A stretch of DNA of 64,000 bases, taken from positions 3,348,001-3,412,000 of the forward strand of contig NZ_SMGP01000001.1 in the NCBI RefSeq assembly GCF_004339745.1, in the 5' to 3' direction. The position numbers and the translations under genes are program-made. How positions within the stretch are numbered: the first letter of the stretch is position 1; the number at the start of each line of letters is the position of its first letter. The DNA comes from Paraburkholderia sp. BL9I2N2. Lineage in GTDB: Bacteria > Pseudomonadota > Gammaproteobacteria > Burkholderiales > Burkholderiaceae. The notes beneath the pieces are model-generated. The model searched no databases. It saw nothing but the letters and a program-made list of their open reading frames with translations, and was not told the origin of the DNA. Below are positions 27,952-36,786 of the stretch, piece by piece.

Positions 27952-28618
27952 ACTGACGGCGCTGCTGCATCTTGCGTCGCCGGCGCTGCCGATTGGCGCT
28001 TTCAGCTACTCGCAGGGTCTCGAAGCCGCCATCGAAGCACAACTGATCACCGATGCCGACTCCGCCCGCGAGTGGATCGCCAGCGGCTTGACCGACGTGC
28101 TCGCGCACGGCGAACTGCCGTTCCTCGCGCATCAGATGGCACGCTGGCGCACGCATGACGCCTCGGCCCTCGCACACGCCAACAGCGAATTCCTGGCGAG
28201 CCGTGAATCCGCGGAATTGCGCCGCGAAACGGAACAAATGGGCTGGTCGTTGCGGCAGCTGTGCGTATCGCTCGAATGGGGCGACGCCGAGCGGCGCGCG
28301 ACGCTCGCCTCGATGACGCCGCTCGCTCAACCCACCGCGTTCGCCTTCGCCGCCTACGCCCACGACGCAGCCGTCGACGCCGCCCTCGCCGCCTACGCCT
28401 TCAGCTGGGTGGAAAACCAGGCGGCCGCCGCGTTGAAGGCCGTGCCGTTGGGCCAGCTCGCCGGTCAACGCATCATCGTCGCGTTGCGCGAGCCGATCGA
28501 TGCCGCCGTCACGCGCGCCATGGCCACGTCGCCCGAAAACATCAACACCTTCGCGCCGCAACTCGGCATTCTCTCGGCGCGTCACGAGTCGCAGTATTCG
28601 CGGCTCTTTCGCTCATAA
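27938..28618 (+). CDS. ureF: urease accessory protein UreF
   Basis: A 226-residue UreF. The start [29 protein letters not shown] is the classic family N-terminus. The remainder is helical, with MGWSLRQL and a C-terminal [29 protein letters not shown], where the last Arg/Ser-rich tail binds UreH/UreD. The ATG lies within the end of ureE (14-base overlap), so translation is coupled. UreF joins UreD and UreG on apo-urease and checks correct metal loading. Confidence 0.95.
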   Translation: MRIAELTALLHLASPALPIGAFSYSQGLEAAIEAQLITDADSAREWIASGLTDVLAHGELPFLAHQMARWRTHDASALAHANSEFLASRESAELRRETEQMGWSLRQLCVSLEWGDAERRATLASMTPLAQPTAFAFAAYAHDAAVDAALAAYAFSWVENQAAAALKAVPLGQLAGQRIIVALREPIDAAVTRAMATSPENINTFAPQLGILSARHESQYSRLFRS

Positions 28619-28629
28619 CACGAACCATC

Positions 28630-29283
28630 ATGAACGCACCTCATCATCCCGCCCACTCGTCCGTCCGCACGAAGAAACTGCCGCCGCTGCGCGTGGGCGT
28701 CGGCGGCCCGGTCGGCTCGGGCAAGACCACGCTGCTCGAAATGCTCTGCAAGGCGATGCGCGAACAGTACGACCTCGTCGCCATCACCAACGACATCTAT
28801 ACGAAAGAGGACCAGCGTCTGTTGACGGTAGCGGGCGCGTTGCCGGCTGAACGGATCATGGGCGTCGAAACGGGCGGCTGTCCGCACACGGCGATTCGCG
28901 AGGACGCGTCGATCAATCTCGAAGCCGTCGACCGCATGCTGACGCGTTTTCCCGATGCGGACATCGTGTTCATCGAATCGGGCGGCGACAACCTCGCGGC
29001 GACGTTCAGTCCGGAACTGTCGGACCTGACGATCTATGTGATCGACGTGGCGGGTGGCGAGAAGATTCCGCGTAAAGGCGGCCCCGGCATCACGAAGTCC
29101 GATCTGCTGGTGATCAACAAGACGGACCTCGCGCCGATGGTCGGCGCGAATCTCGAGGTGATGGCGTCGGACGCCAAGAAGATGCGCGGCGAACGGCCCT
29201 TCGTGATGTGCAATCTGAAGGCGCTCGACGGCCTGGATGTGGTGGTGAAGTTTATCGAGGAGAAGGGGTTGTTGAAGGTGTGA
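28630..29283 (+). CDS. ureG: urease accessory GTPase UreG
   Basis: A 217-residue SIMIBI-class GTPase with P-loop GPVGSGKTT (26-34), the metal-binding Cys-Pro-His motif in [14 protein letters not shown], switch segment [15 protein letters not shown], and the guanine motif NKTD. It carries nickel and couples GTP hydrolysis to its insertion in urease. A short His-containing N-terminus precedes the domain. It is the last urease gene; waaA converges on it, leaving 36 bases between them. Confidence 0.97.
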   Translation: MNAPHHPAHSSVRTKKLPPLRVGVGGPVGSGKTTLLEMLCKAMREQYDLVAITNDIYTKEDQRLLTVAGALPAERIMGVETGGCPHTAIREDASINLEAVDRMLTRFPDADIVFIESGGDNLAATFSPELSDLTIYVIDVAGGEKIPRKGGPGITKSDLLVINKTDLAPMVGANLEVMASDAKKMRGERPFVMCNLKALDGLDVVVKFIEEKGLLKV

Positions 29284-29319
29284 GACGCGGGCGCGCGTGC
29301 CGCGTTTGCGCCCACGCTC

Positions 29320-30630
29320 TCACTCCCCCTCCGGCAACAACGCCATCAACACATCCACGGTCCGCGTCGTCGCGCCGCGATGGCGCGCCGCAAACGCCGA
29401 CGCTGCGCCGCCCATAGCCAGCCTGCGCGCCTTGTCGCCAAACAGTTCACGCAACGCGCGCCCCAGATCGGCCGGATCTTTCACCTGCACGGCGGCGCCC
29501 GCCGCCACGGCATCCGCGGTGGCTTGCGTAAAGTTGAATACGTGCGGACCGATCAGCACCGGCACGCCGACCGCGCACGCCTCGATCAGATTCTGCCCGC
29601 CCAACGGCAACAGACTGCCGCCGATGAACGCCAGATCCGAAGCGGCATAGTAAGCGCCCAATTCGCCCATCGAATCGCCCAGCAGCACGTTCACGCGCGC
29701 AGGCAGCGCAGGCACGCCGCTGCTTGCCGCCGATGCCACGTTCGCATCCGGCGCCCACGCCGAGCGGCGCTCGAGCCGTAGCCCGGCCTTCTCGACCAGC
29801 CCCGCCACCTCGTTGAAACGTTGCGGATGACGCGGCACGAGAATCAGCAGCGCGTTGTCGATACCGAGCGCCGCGAACGCCTGCAGCACCAGTTCCTCTT
29901 CGCCTTCGCGCGTGCTCGCCGCGACCCACACCGGACGCGCGCCGATCGCCGCGCGCCATGCATGCCCGCGCGCCGCCAGTTCCGGCGGCGTGCTCATGTC
30001 GAATTTCAGATTGCCGAGCACGGCGGCGTTGCGCGCGCCGAGCGCGGTCAGCCGCTCGGCATCCGATGGACTCTGCGCCAGCACGCGCGCAAAGCCGCCG
30101 AACACGTCCTTGGTCGCACTGCCGAACTTGGCCGCGCGCTTGTACGAGCGCGCCGACATCCGCGCATTGGTGAGCACCAGCGGCACATCCGCGCGACGGC
30201 ATTCGTCGATCAGCGTCGGCCACACTTCGGTTTCCATCACCAGACCGAGCGACGGCCGCCACGTCCGCAAAAACCGCCGCACGGCATGCGGCATGTCGTA
30301 CGGCAGATAGCTGCGCAACACGCGGTCGCCGAAAATCTGCTCGCCGGTGGCGCGCCCGCTCGGCGTCATGTGCGTCAGCAGAATGCGTGCGTCGGGACGC
30401 GCCTTCATCAACGCGTCGATCAGCGGTTGCGCGGCGCGCGTCTCGCCCACGGACACCGCGTGCACCCAGATCAGCGGCGCGTCGTCTTCAGGCAACCGGC
30501 CGCGCGAGTAACCGAACCGCTCACCGATATGCTCGCGATAGCCGCGTTCCTTGCGCGAGCGGATCAACAGGCGCAATACCGCCAGCGGCGCGATGATCCA
30601 CCAGAGCGCGTGATAGATCGCCCTCAGCAT
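29320..30630 (-). CDS. waaA: 3-deoxy-D-manno-octulosonic acid transferase (Kdo transferase)
   Basis: A 436-residue GT30 enzyme. It has an N-terminal membrane anchor (AIYHALWWIIAPLAVLRLLIR), the acceptor-side motif WVHAVSVGETRAAQPLI, METEVWPTL with the conserved glutamates, and the donor-side GGSLLPLGGQNLIEACAVGVPVLIGPH. It transfers Kdo from CMP-Kdo to the lipid A precursor on the cytoplasmic face of the inner membrane. Upstream on the same strand, 70 bp away, lies the Kdo hydroxylase gene, followed by waaC. The arrangement makes one LPS inner-core block. No damage is seen. Confidence 0.96.
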   Translation of the reverse strand: MLRAIYHALWWIIAPLAVLRLLIRSRKERGYREHIGERFGYSRGRLPEDDAPLIWVHAVSVGETRAAQPLIDALMKARPDARILLTHMTPSGRATGEQIFGDRVLRSYLPYDMPHAVRRFLRTWRPSLGLVMETEVWPTLIDECRRADVPLVLTNARMSARSYKRAAKFGSATKDVFGGFARVLAQSPSDAERLTALGARNAAVLGNLKFDMSTPPELAARGHAWRAAIGARPVWVAASTREGEEELVLQAFAALGIDNALLILVPRHPQRFNEVAGLVEKAGLRLERRSAWAPDANVASAASSGVPALPARVNVLLGDSMGELGAYYAASDLAFIGGSLLPLGGQNLIEACAVGVPVLIGPHVFNFTQATADAVAAGAAVQVKDPADLGRALRELFGDKARRLAMGGAASAFAARHRGATTRTVDVLMALLPEGE

Positions 30631-30700
30631 CGGCGCTCCGTCCGACTGAAGGAACCAGCCAACGCGCAGAGCGGAACCGGCAAATAAAGGAGCGCGGCGC

Positions 30701-31585
30701 TCAAACCAGCGCCCTGCCCTTCAGGCGCTCGAGAATGCCGAGCGGCGCGCATTCCGGTTGCGCCATCGACTTGACCGGCAGGAAGAAGGTCTGCTCCAGC
30801 ATGAACTGGCCGGACATCACCGCGTGCGAAGTCTGATCCGAGAAACACACCCACACGCTGCCGGGCGGAAACGGCATGGTCTCCTGCGGGCTCGACTTCT
30901 GATAGTCGAGATCGGCCTTCATGCCGTCGTGCAGATGCAGCATCAGATGGTCGTATTCGCTGCGCGGCGACTTGGTCACGTGCAGCAGGTTCAACAGCCA
31001 CGCCGCGCCCGGCATCTGCGGCTTGATGCGCGGCAGGAAGCGTTTGGCCATGTCCTCGAACGGTTCACCGACACGCCATACGCGCGGCGCGCCATGCGGA
31101 TTGACGTTGGTGAACACGCGCAGAATGCGCTCGCCGTAGTTCGGCCGCGAAGGAAAGGCGTCCACATGCAGACGGCTATCGTCTTTGCGCCATGACGTCT
31201 CGCGCGTTTCCACCTGATGCAGCCGCAGGCTGGTCGGCGCCACGCGCAGCCTGCCGTTGTATTCGGGAAAAAGCCCGTCGACCAGCGTGCGCGCATTGGT
31301 CTGATAACGCGCGATCAACGCGCGCACGGCCGATTGCGTAACGGCGTCGCCGGCCACGCCGTGCAACGCGCCGCCATTCGGTTCGAGGCTGATGTTCTTG
31401 CGGCTCGGATCGGCGAGCGCGGGGTCGAGCAGCGCCTGTTCGCCGCCTTCGATCGCGAAGCGCAGATTGGGGAAGTACAGCACTTTGCCGCGTTCGACGC
31501 CGGCAAGCAGCGTCTCGCGCGGCACGGACAGATTGCGTCCGTGCCAGTCGGCGTTCGCTACTTCGATGATCTGGGTTTCGTTCAT
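30701..31585 (-). CDS. kdoO: Kdo 3-hydroxylase (Fe(II)/2-oxoglutarate-type oxygenase)
   Basis: A 294-residue protein that I recognise as the Kdo hydroxylase family described in Burkholderia and Yersinia. That enzyme converts Kdo of the LPS core to D-glycero-D-talo-oct-2-ulosonic acid (Ko) in an oxygen- and iron-dependent reaction. The jelly-roll iron ligands are visible as His140-x-Asp142 (RLHVDAFPS) and the distal His254 (QTSHAVMSGQ). FTNVNPHGAPRVW between them is also conserved. It lies between waaA and waaC on the same strand, which fits action on the freshly added Kdo. The family call is confident; the reaction follows from family knowledge. Confidence 0.88.
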   Translation of the reverse strand: MNETQIIEVANADWHGRNLSVPRETLLAGVERGKVLYFPNLRFAIEGGEQALLDPALADPSRKNISLEPNGGALHGVAGDAVTQSAVRALIARYQTNARTLVDGLFPEYNGRLRVAPTSLRLHQVETRETSWRKDDSRLHVDAFPSRPNYGERILRVFTNVNPHGAPRVWRVGEPFEDMAKRFLPRIKPQMPGAAWLLNLLHVTKSPRSEYDHLMLHLHDGMKADLDYQKSSPQETMPFPPGSVWVCFSDQTSHAVMSGQFMLEQTFFLPVKSMAQPECAPLGILERLKGRALV

Positions 31586-31634
31586 GGTCGCCCTTGAAAA
31601 CGGTTGGAGCGCAAGGCGAAGCGCCCCGGACGTG

Positions 31635-32636
31635 TCATAGCAGGCCGAAGCCCGCGAGTGCCGACTTCACCTGTTGCAGCGTGGGCGGCTGTCCGGCCGT
31701 GCCGAGATTGACGACGTTCGGCGACCAGTAGCCGCCAGTACGCCACGCAGTGGCGAAATTGTACAACTCGACCGTGGGCCGCTTCAGCGCCGCGGCGATG
31801 TGAACCAGACCTGTGTCAACACCCACCGTGGCGGCCGCGCCTTCGATCAACCCGACCACCGCCGGCAACGAGAGCTTTGGCGGCACGATGGCCGCCGCAC
31901 CGAATTCCCTGGCGAGGCGCTCGCTGGTGGCGCGCTCCTCCTCGCTGCCCCACGGCAGCACGATCGACGCGCCGCGCCGCACCAGCGACTGCCCCAGTTC
32001 GATCCAGGCGGTGTCGGGCCACTGCTTGTCGGCGCGCGATGTGGCGTGCACGAACACGACGTACGGCACCGGCAGGTTCAGATTCGCCTCCGACAAAGCC
32101 AGCGCGGCGCGCCCGGTGTCGATGCCGAAGTCGATGTCGTCGGTGGGTTGCGGCGGCGGGTCGTCCAGCGCCGCGGCCACCAGTTGGCGCGTGCGCTCGA
32201 CCACATGGGTGCGCGGCGCGATCGGCACGCGCTTGTCGTAGAAGAAGCGCACCGGCCATTCGAAGCCCGCGCCGTCGGTGCGGTTCGCAAGGCCGGCCAG
32301 CGGCCCGCGCGCCATGCTCGCGACCCACGCGGTCTTGATAAGCCCCTGGCAGTCGATCACGAGGTCGTAGTGTTCGGCGGCAAGCGCGCGGCGGAAAGCG
32401 CCGATCTCGCGCCAGTTGTCGACCGACAGAATGCGCTTGCGCCAGCGCCGCATGGACACGGGAATCGCCCGCCGCACGCCGTTCACGAGTTGCACGAGGC
32501 CCACGAAGCTTTCTTCGACCAGCCAGTCGATCTGGGCGTCGGGATGGCGGCGCCGGATGTCGGCGATCACCGGCATGTTGTGAACGACGTCGCCCAGTGA
32601 CGACACCCTCACGATCAGTATCTTTTGCACGCTCAA
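31635..32636 (-). CDS. waaC: lipopolysaccharide heptosyltransferase I
   Basis: A 333-residue GT9 enzyme. The N-terminal KILIVRVSSLGDVVHNMPVIADIRRRHPDAQIDWLVEE carries the acceptor-side Asp of the family. The C-terminal half has FVHATSRADKQWP, LPWGSEEER and GVDTGLVHIAAALKRPTVELY, which bind ADP-heptose. It adds the first heptose to Kdo2-lipid A. It is the first gene of the minus-strand waaC-kdoO-waaA block. Upstream lie a 56-bp repeat array and the terminator of the mutase gene, so its promoter should lie in or near the repeats. Confidence 0.95.
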   Translation of the reverse strand: MSVQKILIVRVSSLGDVVHNMPVIADIRRRHPDAQIDWLVEESFVGLVQLVNGVRRAIPVSMRRWRKRILSVDNWREIGAFRRALAAEHYDLVIDCQGLIKTAWVASMARGPLAGLANRTDGAGFEWPVRFFYDKRVPIAPRTHVVERTRQLVAAALDDPPPQPTDDIDFGIDTGRAALALSEANLNLPVPYVVFVHATSRADKQWPDTAWIELGQSLVRRGASIVLPWGSEEERATSERLAREFGAAAIVPPKLSLPAVVGLIEGAAATVGVDTGLVHIAAALKRPTVELYNFATAWRTGGYWSPNVVNLGTAGQPPTLQQVKSALAGFGLL

Positions 32637-32701
32637 GAGTGGGAAAACCGGCTATCCGGCCCGAAGATGCGTTGAGAGAGCCCCCGAACCCCGGTGGGCG
32701 A

Positions 32702-32842
32702 TGAGAAAACCTGGGGCGGCCCGGCGTTCTGTTAAAAGTGCCCCCACCCCCGAGGGGTGAGAAAACTTGGGGCGGCCCGGCGTTTTGTTAAAAGTGCCCC
32801 CACCCCCAAGGGGTGAGAAAACTTGGGGCGGCCCGGCGTTTT
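32702..32842. repeat. 56-bp tandem repeat between the mutase gene and waaC
   Basis: Units start at 32702, 32758 and 32814 with an exact 56-bp period. Two copies are nearly complete and a third ends after about 29 bases. A diverged partial copy precedes the first (from about 32672). Each unit holds TGAGAAAACTTGGGGCGGCC and a small ACCCC...GGGGT inverted repeat. It fills the waaC leader. Confidence 0.9.
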
Positions 32843-32885
32843 CTCGCGAGGACGGCAATTCTAGCGCGTTACATGTAAATGGCAT

Positions 32886-32924
32886 GAAAAAACGCGGCGC
32901 GGTAAGAGCAACCCGCGCCGCGTT
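32886..32924 (-). terminator. rho-independent terminator of the phosphomannomutase gene
   Basis: On the minus strand a 12-bp GC-rich perfect stem (AACGCGGCGCGG / CCGCGCCGCGTT, 10-base loop) is followed by a run of six T. It lies 47 bases after the mutase stop codon and isolates that gene from waaC. Confidence 0.88.
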
Positions 32925-32970
32925 CGACGGCCACCGCGGTTCGAACCGAACCGCGGTGCCGCTCATGCGT

Positions 32971-34365
32971 TTAGAACGGCAGCTTCGCGTCCGGCTTCTC
33001 CGCCATGATCACACGGCGGAAATCTTCCTGGATGCGCTTGAGCGCCGCGTCGTTATCGGCTTCGAAACGCATCACCACGACCGGCGTGGTGTTCGACGAA
33101 CGCGCGAGGCCGAAGCCGTCCGGATACTCGACGCGCAGGCCGTCGATCTTCACGACGTCGTCCGCGCCGGTGAACTTGGCGTTTTGCTGCAGGCGCGCGA
33201 TCAGTTCGAAGTTTTCGCCTTCTTCGAGCTTCAGTTGCAGTTCCGGCGTGGAGTTCGAGTTCGGCAGCGAGTTCAGCAGCTTGCTCGGGTCTTCCACACG
33301 CGTGAGGATTTCGAGCAGACGCGCGCCGGTGTAAAGGCCGTCGTCGAAACCGTACCAGCGGTCCTTGAAGAACACGTGGCCGCTCATTTCGCCCGCCAGC
33401 GGCGCGCCGGTTTCACGCAGCTTCGCCTTGACGAGCGAGTGGCCGGTCTTCCACATGAGCGGCTCGCCGCCCTTGTCCTTCACCCACTTGGCGAGGTTGC
33501 GCGTGCACTTCACGTCGTAAATGATCTGCGCGCCCTTGTTGCGCGACAGCACTTCTTCGGCGAACAGCATGAGTTGGCGGTCCGGATAGATGATCTGGCC
33601 GTCTTTGGTGACCACGCCGAGGCGGTCGCCGTCGCCGTCGAACGCGAAGCCGATTTCAGCGTCCGTTTCCTTCAGCGCGCGAATCACGTCCTGAAGGTTT
33701 TCCGGATGAGCCGGGTCCGGGTGATGGTTCGGGAAGTTGCCGTCGATCTCGGTGAACAGTTCGACCAGTTCGCAGCCGAGCTTCTTGAACAGCAGGGGTG
33801 CGAGGCCGCCGGCCACGCCGTTGCCCGTGTCCACCACGATCTTGATGGGACGCGCGAGCTTGATGTCGCCGGCAATACGCTCGAGATAGGCGTCGGCGAT
33901 GTCGTACTCGGTGTACGTGCCGCTACCTTCGGAGAAGTTCTCGTCGACGATGCGCTGATGCAGCGCGAGAATCTGTTCGCCGTAAATCGCCGCGCCGCGC
34001 AGGACCATCTTGAAGCCGTTGTAGTCCGGCGGATTATGACTACCCGTCACGACGATGCACGAATCGACGCGGCGCTCGCCGCCGTCGAGCTGCAACGGTA
34101 CGCTGGCCGCGAAGTAGCCGACCGGCGTGGGCACCATGCCCACGTTGACCACGTCGACGCCGGCCGCACGCAGGCCGTCCGACAACGCCTGGACCAGTTC
34201 GGGGCCCGACAGGCGACCGTCACGCGCGACCACCACGGCGTCGCCGCCTTGCGCCCGCACTTCGCTGCCAAACGCGCGGCCGATCGAACGCGCTGCATCG
34301 GCGTCGAGCGTCTTGCCGATTACACCGCGAATGTCATACGCCTTGAAAATAGATTTGGAGATCAT
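32971..34365 (-). CDS. phosphomannomutase/phosphoglucomutase
   Basis: A 464-residue alpha-D-phosphohexomutase, similar in length to AlgC of Pseudomonas. The phosphoserine loop is VVTGSHNPPDYNGFK with Ser109. The metal-binding loop is FAFDGDGDRLGVV, the sugar-binding loop GEMSGH, and the C-terminal phosphate loop begins RSSNTTPV. It interconverts mannose or glucose 6- and 1-phosphates in the cytoplasm, feeding nucleotide-sugar synthesis for LPS and the polysaccharide genes on both sides. It is divergent from the flippase gene at 34658. The 292-bp region between them has a TATAAT at 34468-34473 facing plus, a possible but unproven promoter. Confidence 0.94.
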   Translation of the reverse strand: MISKSIFKAYDIRGVIGKTLDADAARSIGRAFGSEVRAQGGDAVVVARDGRLSGPELVQALSDGLRAAGVDVVNVGMVPTPVGYFAASVPLQLDGGERRVDSCIVVTGSHNPPDYNGFKMVLRGAAIYGEQILALHQRIVDENFSEGSGTYTEYDIADAYLERIAGDIKLARPIKIVVDTGNGVAGGLAPLLFKKLGCELVELFTEIDGNFPNHHPDPAHPENLQDVIRALKETDAEIGFAFDGDGDRLGVVTKDGQIIYPDRQLMLFAEEVLSRNKGAQIIYDVKCTRNLAKWVKDKGGEPLMWKTGHSLVKAKLRETGAPLAGEMSGHVFFKDRWYGFDDGLYTGARLLEILTRVEDPSKLLNSLPNSNSTPELQLKLEEGENFELIARLQQNAKFTGADDVVKIDGLRVEYPDGFGLARSSNTTPVVVMRFEADNDAALKRIQEDFRRVIMAEKPDAKLPF

Positions 34366-34657
34366 GTTGGCTCACTTGCGTGCAATGGAAAATTTTGACC
34401 AGCGCACCGCTGATGAATCGGTAAAACACAGCGATGCGCCCTTGCCGGAAGCGATCCGGTTCCAACTTATAATTGCGCTTTTCGGACCAGCCTTATAGCA
34501 CCATTCTAATGCTTAGACGCCCTCCAAATGTAAAGTTGCCGCGACAGTCGGCTGGGTGGGCAAACGCGCGCACTGCGCCACTCGGGTCATGCGCGCCGCT
34601 CGCGCTCACGGCGCCGCCGGCATGCCCGGCGCAAGCGGACCGGCGAGCGGCCAGCGG

Positions 34658-35920
34658 ATGCTGACGCTCAAACGCTTCGCCAATCCGGACGTCACGCGCG
34701 CCTTCACGAATATCGTCTGGCTCGGGCTGGAGCGGCTCACGCAGATCGGCGTGGCGATCGTGATCAGCGGCATGCTGGCGCGCTACTTCGGGCCGGACAC
34801 GTTCGGCAAATGGCAATACGCGAACACGCTGCTGCTGGTGCTCTCGCCCATTACCTGGGTGTGCGGCGCCGAGATTCTGGTGCCCACCATCGTCAACCGG
34901 CCGCCGGCGCAGCTCGGTACGGTGCTCGGCAGCGCCTTCGCGCTGCGCATTTCCGTGTCGGTCGCGGCCTTGCTGCTGACCTGGCTTGGCATCGCCCTGC
35001 ACTTCTTCGAGCCGCTGGTCGGCGCCATGCTCGCCGGCCTCGCCGTGACCATGCTGTTTCGCGAACCGTTCGTCGGCGTGATCAACGCGTGGCTGCAAAG
35101 CATGACCTACAGCAAGCCGCAGTTGCTCACCAGCATGAGCACCGCGGTGCTGAAGGCCGCTCTGGTCTATCTGCTGGTGCGCGCGGCGGCCACGCCCGCG
35201 CGCTTCGGCTGGCTGTGGGCGCTCGAATCGGCGGCGATCGGCGCGGTCTTGCTGATCTACTACATGCGCCGGCATGGCGGCAAGCTCGGCTGGCATCTCG
35301 ACCGTTCTCTGTTCAAGCACTTCGCGAGCGCCGGCACCGTGTTCTGGCTTGGCCTGATCTGTATGTATCTGTTCCTGAAACTGGATCGGCTGATGCTCGA
35401 GCGGGCCATTTCCTTCGCTGATCTCGGACGCTATTCCGCCGCCCAGCAGTTGAACGAGAACTGGATCACGCTCGCCTTGATGCTCGCGCAGACCATTGCG
35501 CCCGCCTTCGTCTATCGTGTGCAGGAAGCCGCCCAGTTGCGCCGCAACATGTGGCGGCTCACCGCCATGACCGCGGCGCTGATGGTGAGTGGCGCGATCG
35601 TGCTGGATCTGCTCGCCGGACTGATCATCCGCCGTGTGTTCGGGCCGCAGTTCGAAGGCGCGATCGAGATTTTCCGCTGGGCCGTGTGGCTGTCGGTACC
35701 CGCCGGCATCGAGGCGATCGGCAATCTGATCGTGCTGAAATATCAGGCCAAGTTCGTGTTGCTCGCGAAGTGGCTGCTGGCGCTGGCCGTCGCGTTCGTA
35801 GTCAATCTGCTGGCCATTCCGCGACTTGGCGCGTACGGCGCGCTGGTGGGCCTCGCGGCCGGCTATCTGGCGGCCGCGTCGGTTAATCTTTATTACATTC
35901 GTTTCAAATTGCGCCCATGA
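34658..35920 (+). CDS. oligosaccharide flippase (Wzx-like) family membrane protein
   Basis: About 420 residues with roughly twelve hydrophobic helices, matching the polysaccharide biosynthesis (MOP) family. It begins RAFTNIVWLGLERLTQIGVAIVISGMLARYFGPDTFGKWQYANTL, the usual start of such flippases. It likely moves an undecaprenyl- or lipid-linked glycan across the inner membrane. The start is uncertain: in-frame ATGs also occur at 34589 and 34622, and a GTG at 34556. I chose 34658 because the family fold starts soon after. Its stop overlaps the GT2 start (ATGA), so both are coupled. Confidence 0.85.
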   Translation: MLTLKRFANPDVTRAFTNIVWLGLERLTQIGVAIVISGMLARYFGPDTFGKWQYANTLLLVLSPITWVCGAEILVPTIVNRPPAQLGTVLGSAFALRISVSVAALLLTWLGIALHFFEPLVGAMLAGLAVTMLFREPFVGVINAWLQSMTYSKPQLLTSMSTAVLKAALVYLLVRAAATPARFGWLWALESAAIGAVLLIYYMRRHGGKLGWHLDRSLFKHFASAGTVFWLGLICMYLFLKLDRLMLERAISFADLGRYSAAQQLNENWITLALMLAQTIAPAFVYRVQEAAQLRRNMWRLTAMTAALMVSGAIVLDLLAGLIIRRVFGPQFEGAIEIFRWAVWLSVPAGIEAIGNLIVLKYQAKFVLLAKWLLALAVAFVVNLLAIPRLGAYGALVGLAAGYLAAASVNLYYIRFKLRP

Positions 35921-36747
35921 CGAACGCATCCGCCACCGCGCAAATGACTCTCGACGACGTCGCGGTCCTGATTCCCGCCTACAACGGCCAGGCCGACGTC
36001 GACCTCACCCTCGCGTCGTTCAGTGAAAGCGCGCCGGTGCACGTGTTGATCGTCGATGACGGCAGCTCGCCGCCGATCGTCGCGCCGGTCATCGCCAATA
36101 TGAAGATCGAAGTGCTGCGCATGGCGCGCAACGGCGGGATCGAACGCGCATTGCAAACCGGCATCGACGCCCTTGCGCAGCGCGGCTTTCGCTATGCGGC
36201 GCGCATCGACGCGGGCGACCGCAGCGTGCCGCAGCGGCTCGCCAAACAACGCGTGTTCATGGAATTGCATCCACGCGTGGCCGGCCTCGGCATGTGGACG
36301 CAAGTCGTCACCCGCGAAGGCAAGCCGCTCTTCATGCTGACGCCGCCCGCCGAACCGGACGCGATCCGTCGCTTGCGCTTCTTCCGTTCATGCCTCGCGC
36401 ATCCTTCAATGATGCTGCGCATCGACGCCGTGCGCGCGGTCGGCAACTACCGCGCCGAGTACCCCTCCGCCGAGGACCTCGATCTGTTCGTGCGGCTGAT
36501 GGAGCGCTACGCCTGCGCGAACCTGCCTGAGCTCGGGCTGTACTACGAACTGAACGAAGGCGGCATCAGCGCGACCAAACGGCGCCGCCAGGTGAGTTCG
36601 ACGCTGCGGCTGCAACTGCGCTACTTCAACGCCGCCAATCTGTACGATTGGCTAGGCCTCGCCAAAAATCTGCTGCATCTGGTGACGCCTTACCGCGCGC
36701 TGCAGCGGATCAAACGCAGCCTGCTCACGCCGCGCGCGAGCCATTAA
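35917..36747 (+). CDS. glycosyltransferase family 2
   Basis: A 276-residue GT-A enzyme. It has VAVLIPAYNGQADVDLTLASF, the nucleotide-binding VDDGSSPP, MARNGGIERALQTG, and the metal-binding region IDAGDRS, where a DxD would sit in many relatives. SAEDLDLFVRLM supplies the likely catalytic base. No membrane segments are evident. It transfers a sugar from a nucleotide donor to a lipid-linked acceptor at the cytoplasmic face. It is coupled to the flippase gene and followed by a GT4 gene and galE, so it probably helps build the same LPS or surface glycan. Confidence 0.88.
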   Translation: MTNASATAQMTLDDVAVLIPAYNGQADVDLTLASFSESAPVHVLIVDDGSSPPIVAPVIANMKIEVLRMARNGGIERALQTGIDALAQRGFRYAARIDAGDRSVPQRLAKQRVFMELHPRVAGLGMWTQVVTREGKPLFMLTPPAEPDAIRRLRFFRSCLAHPSMMLRIDAVRAVGNYRAEYPSAEDLDLFVRLMERYACANLPELGLYYELNEGGISATKRRRQVSSTLRLQLRYFNAANLYDWLGLAKNLLHLVTPYRALQRIKRSLLTPRASH

Positions 36748-36786
36748 ATCATTCACCACCCCATTCACCGCCGAGCTCGTTCCCGC

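Noticed and set aside
32672..32842. The 56-bp array as a CRISPR
   Set aside because: Units are directly adjacent with no variable spacers, and no cas genes are present.
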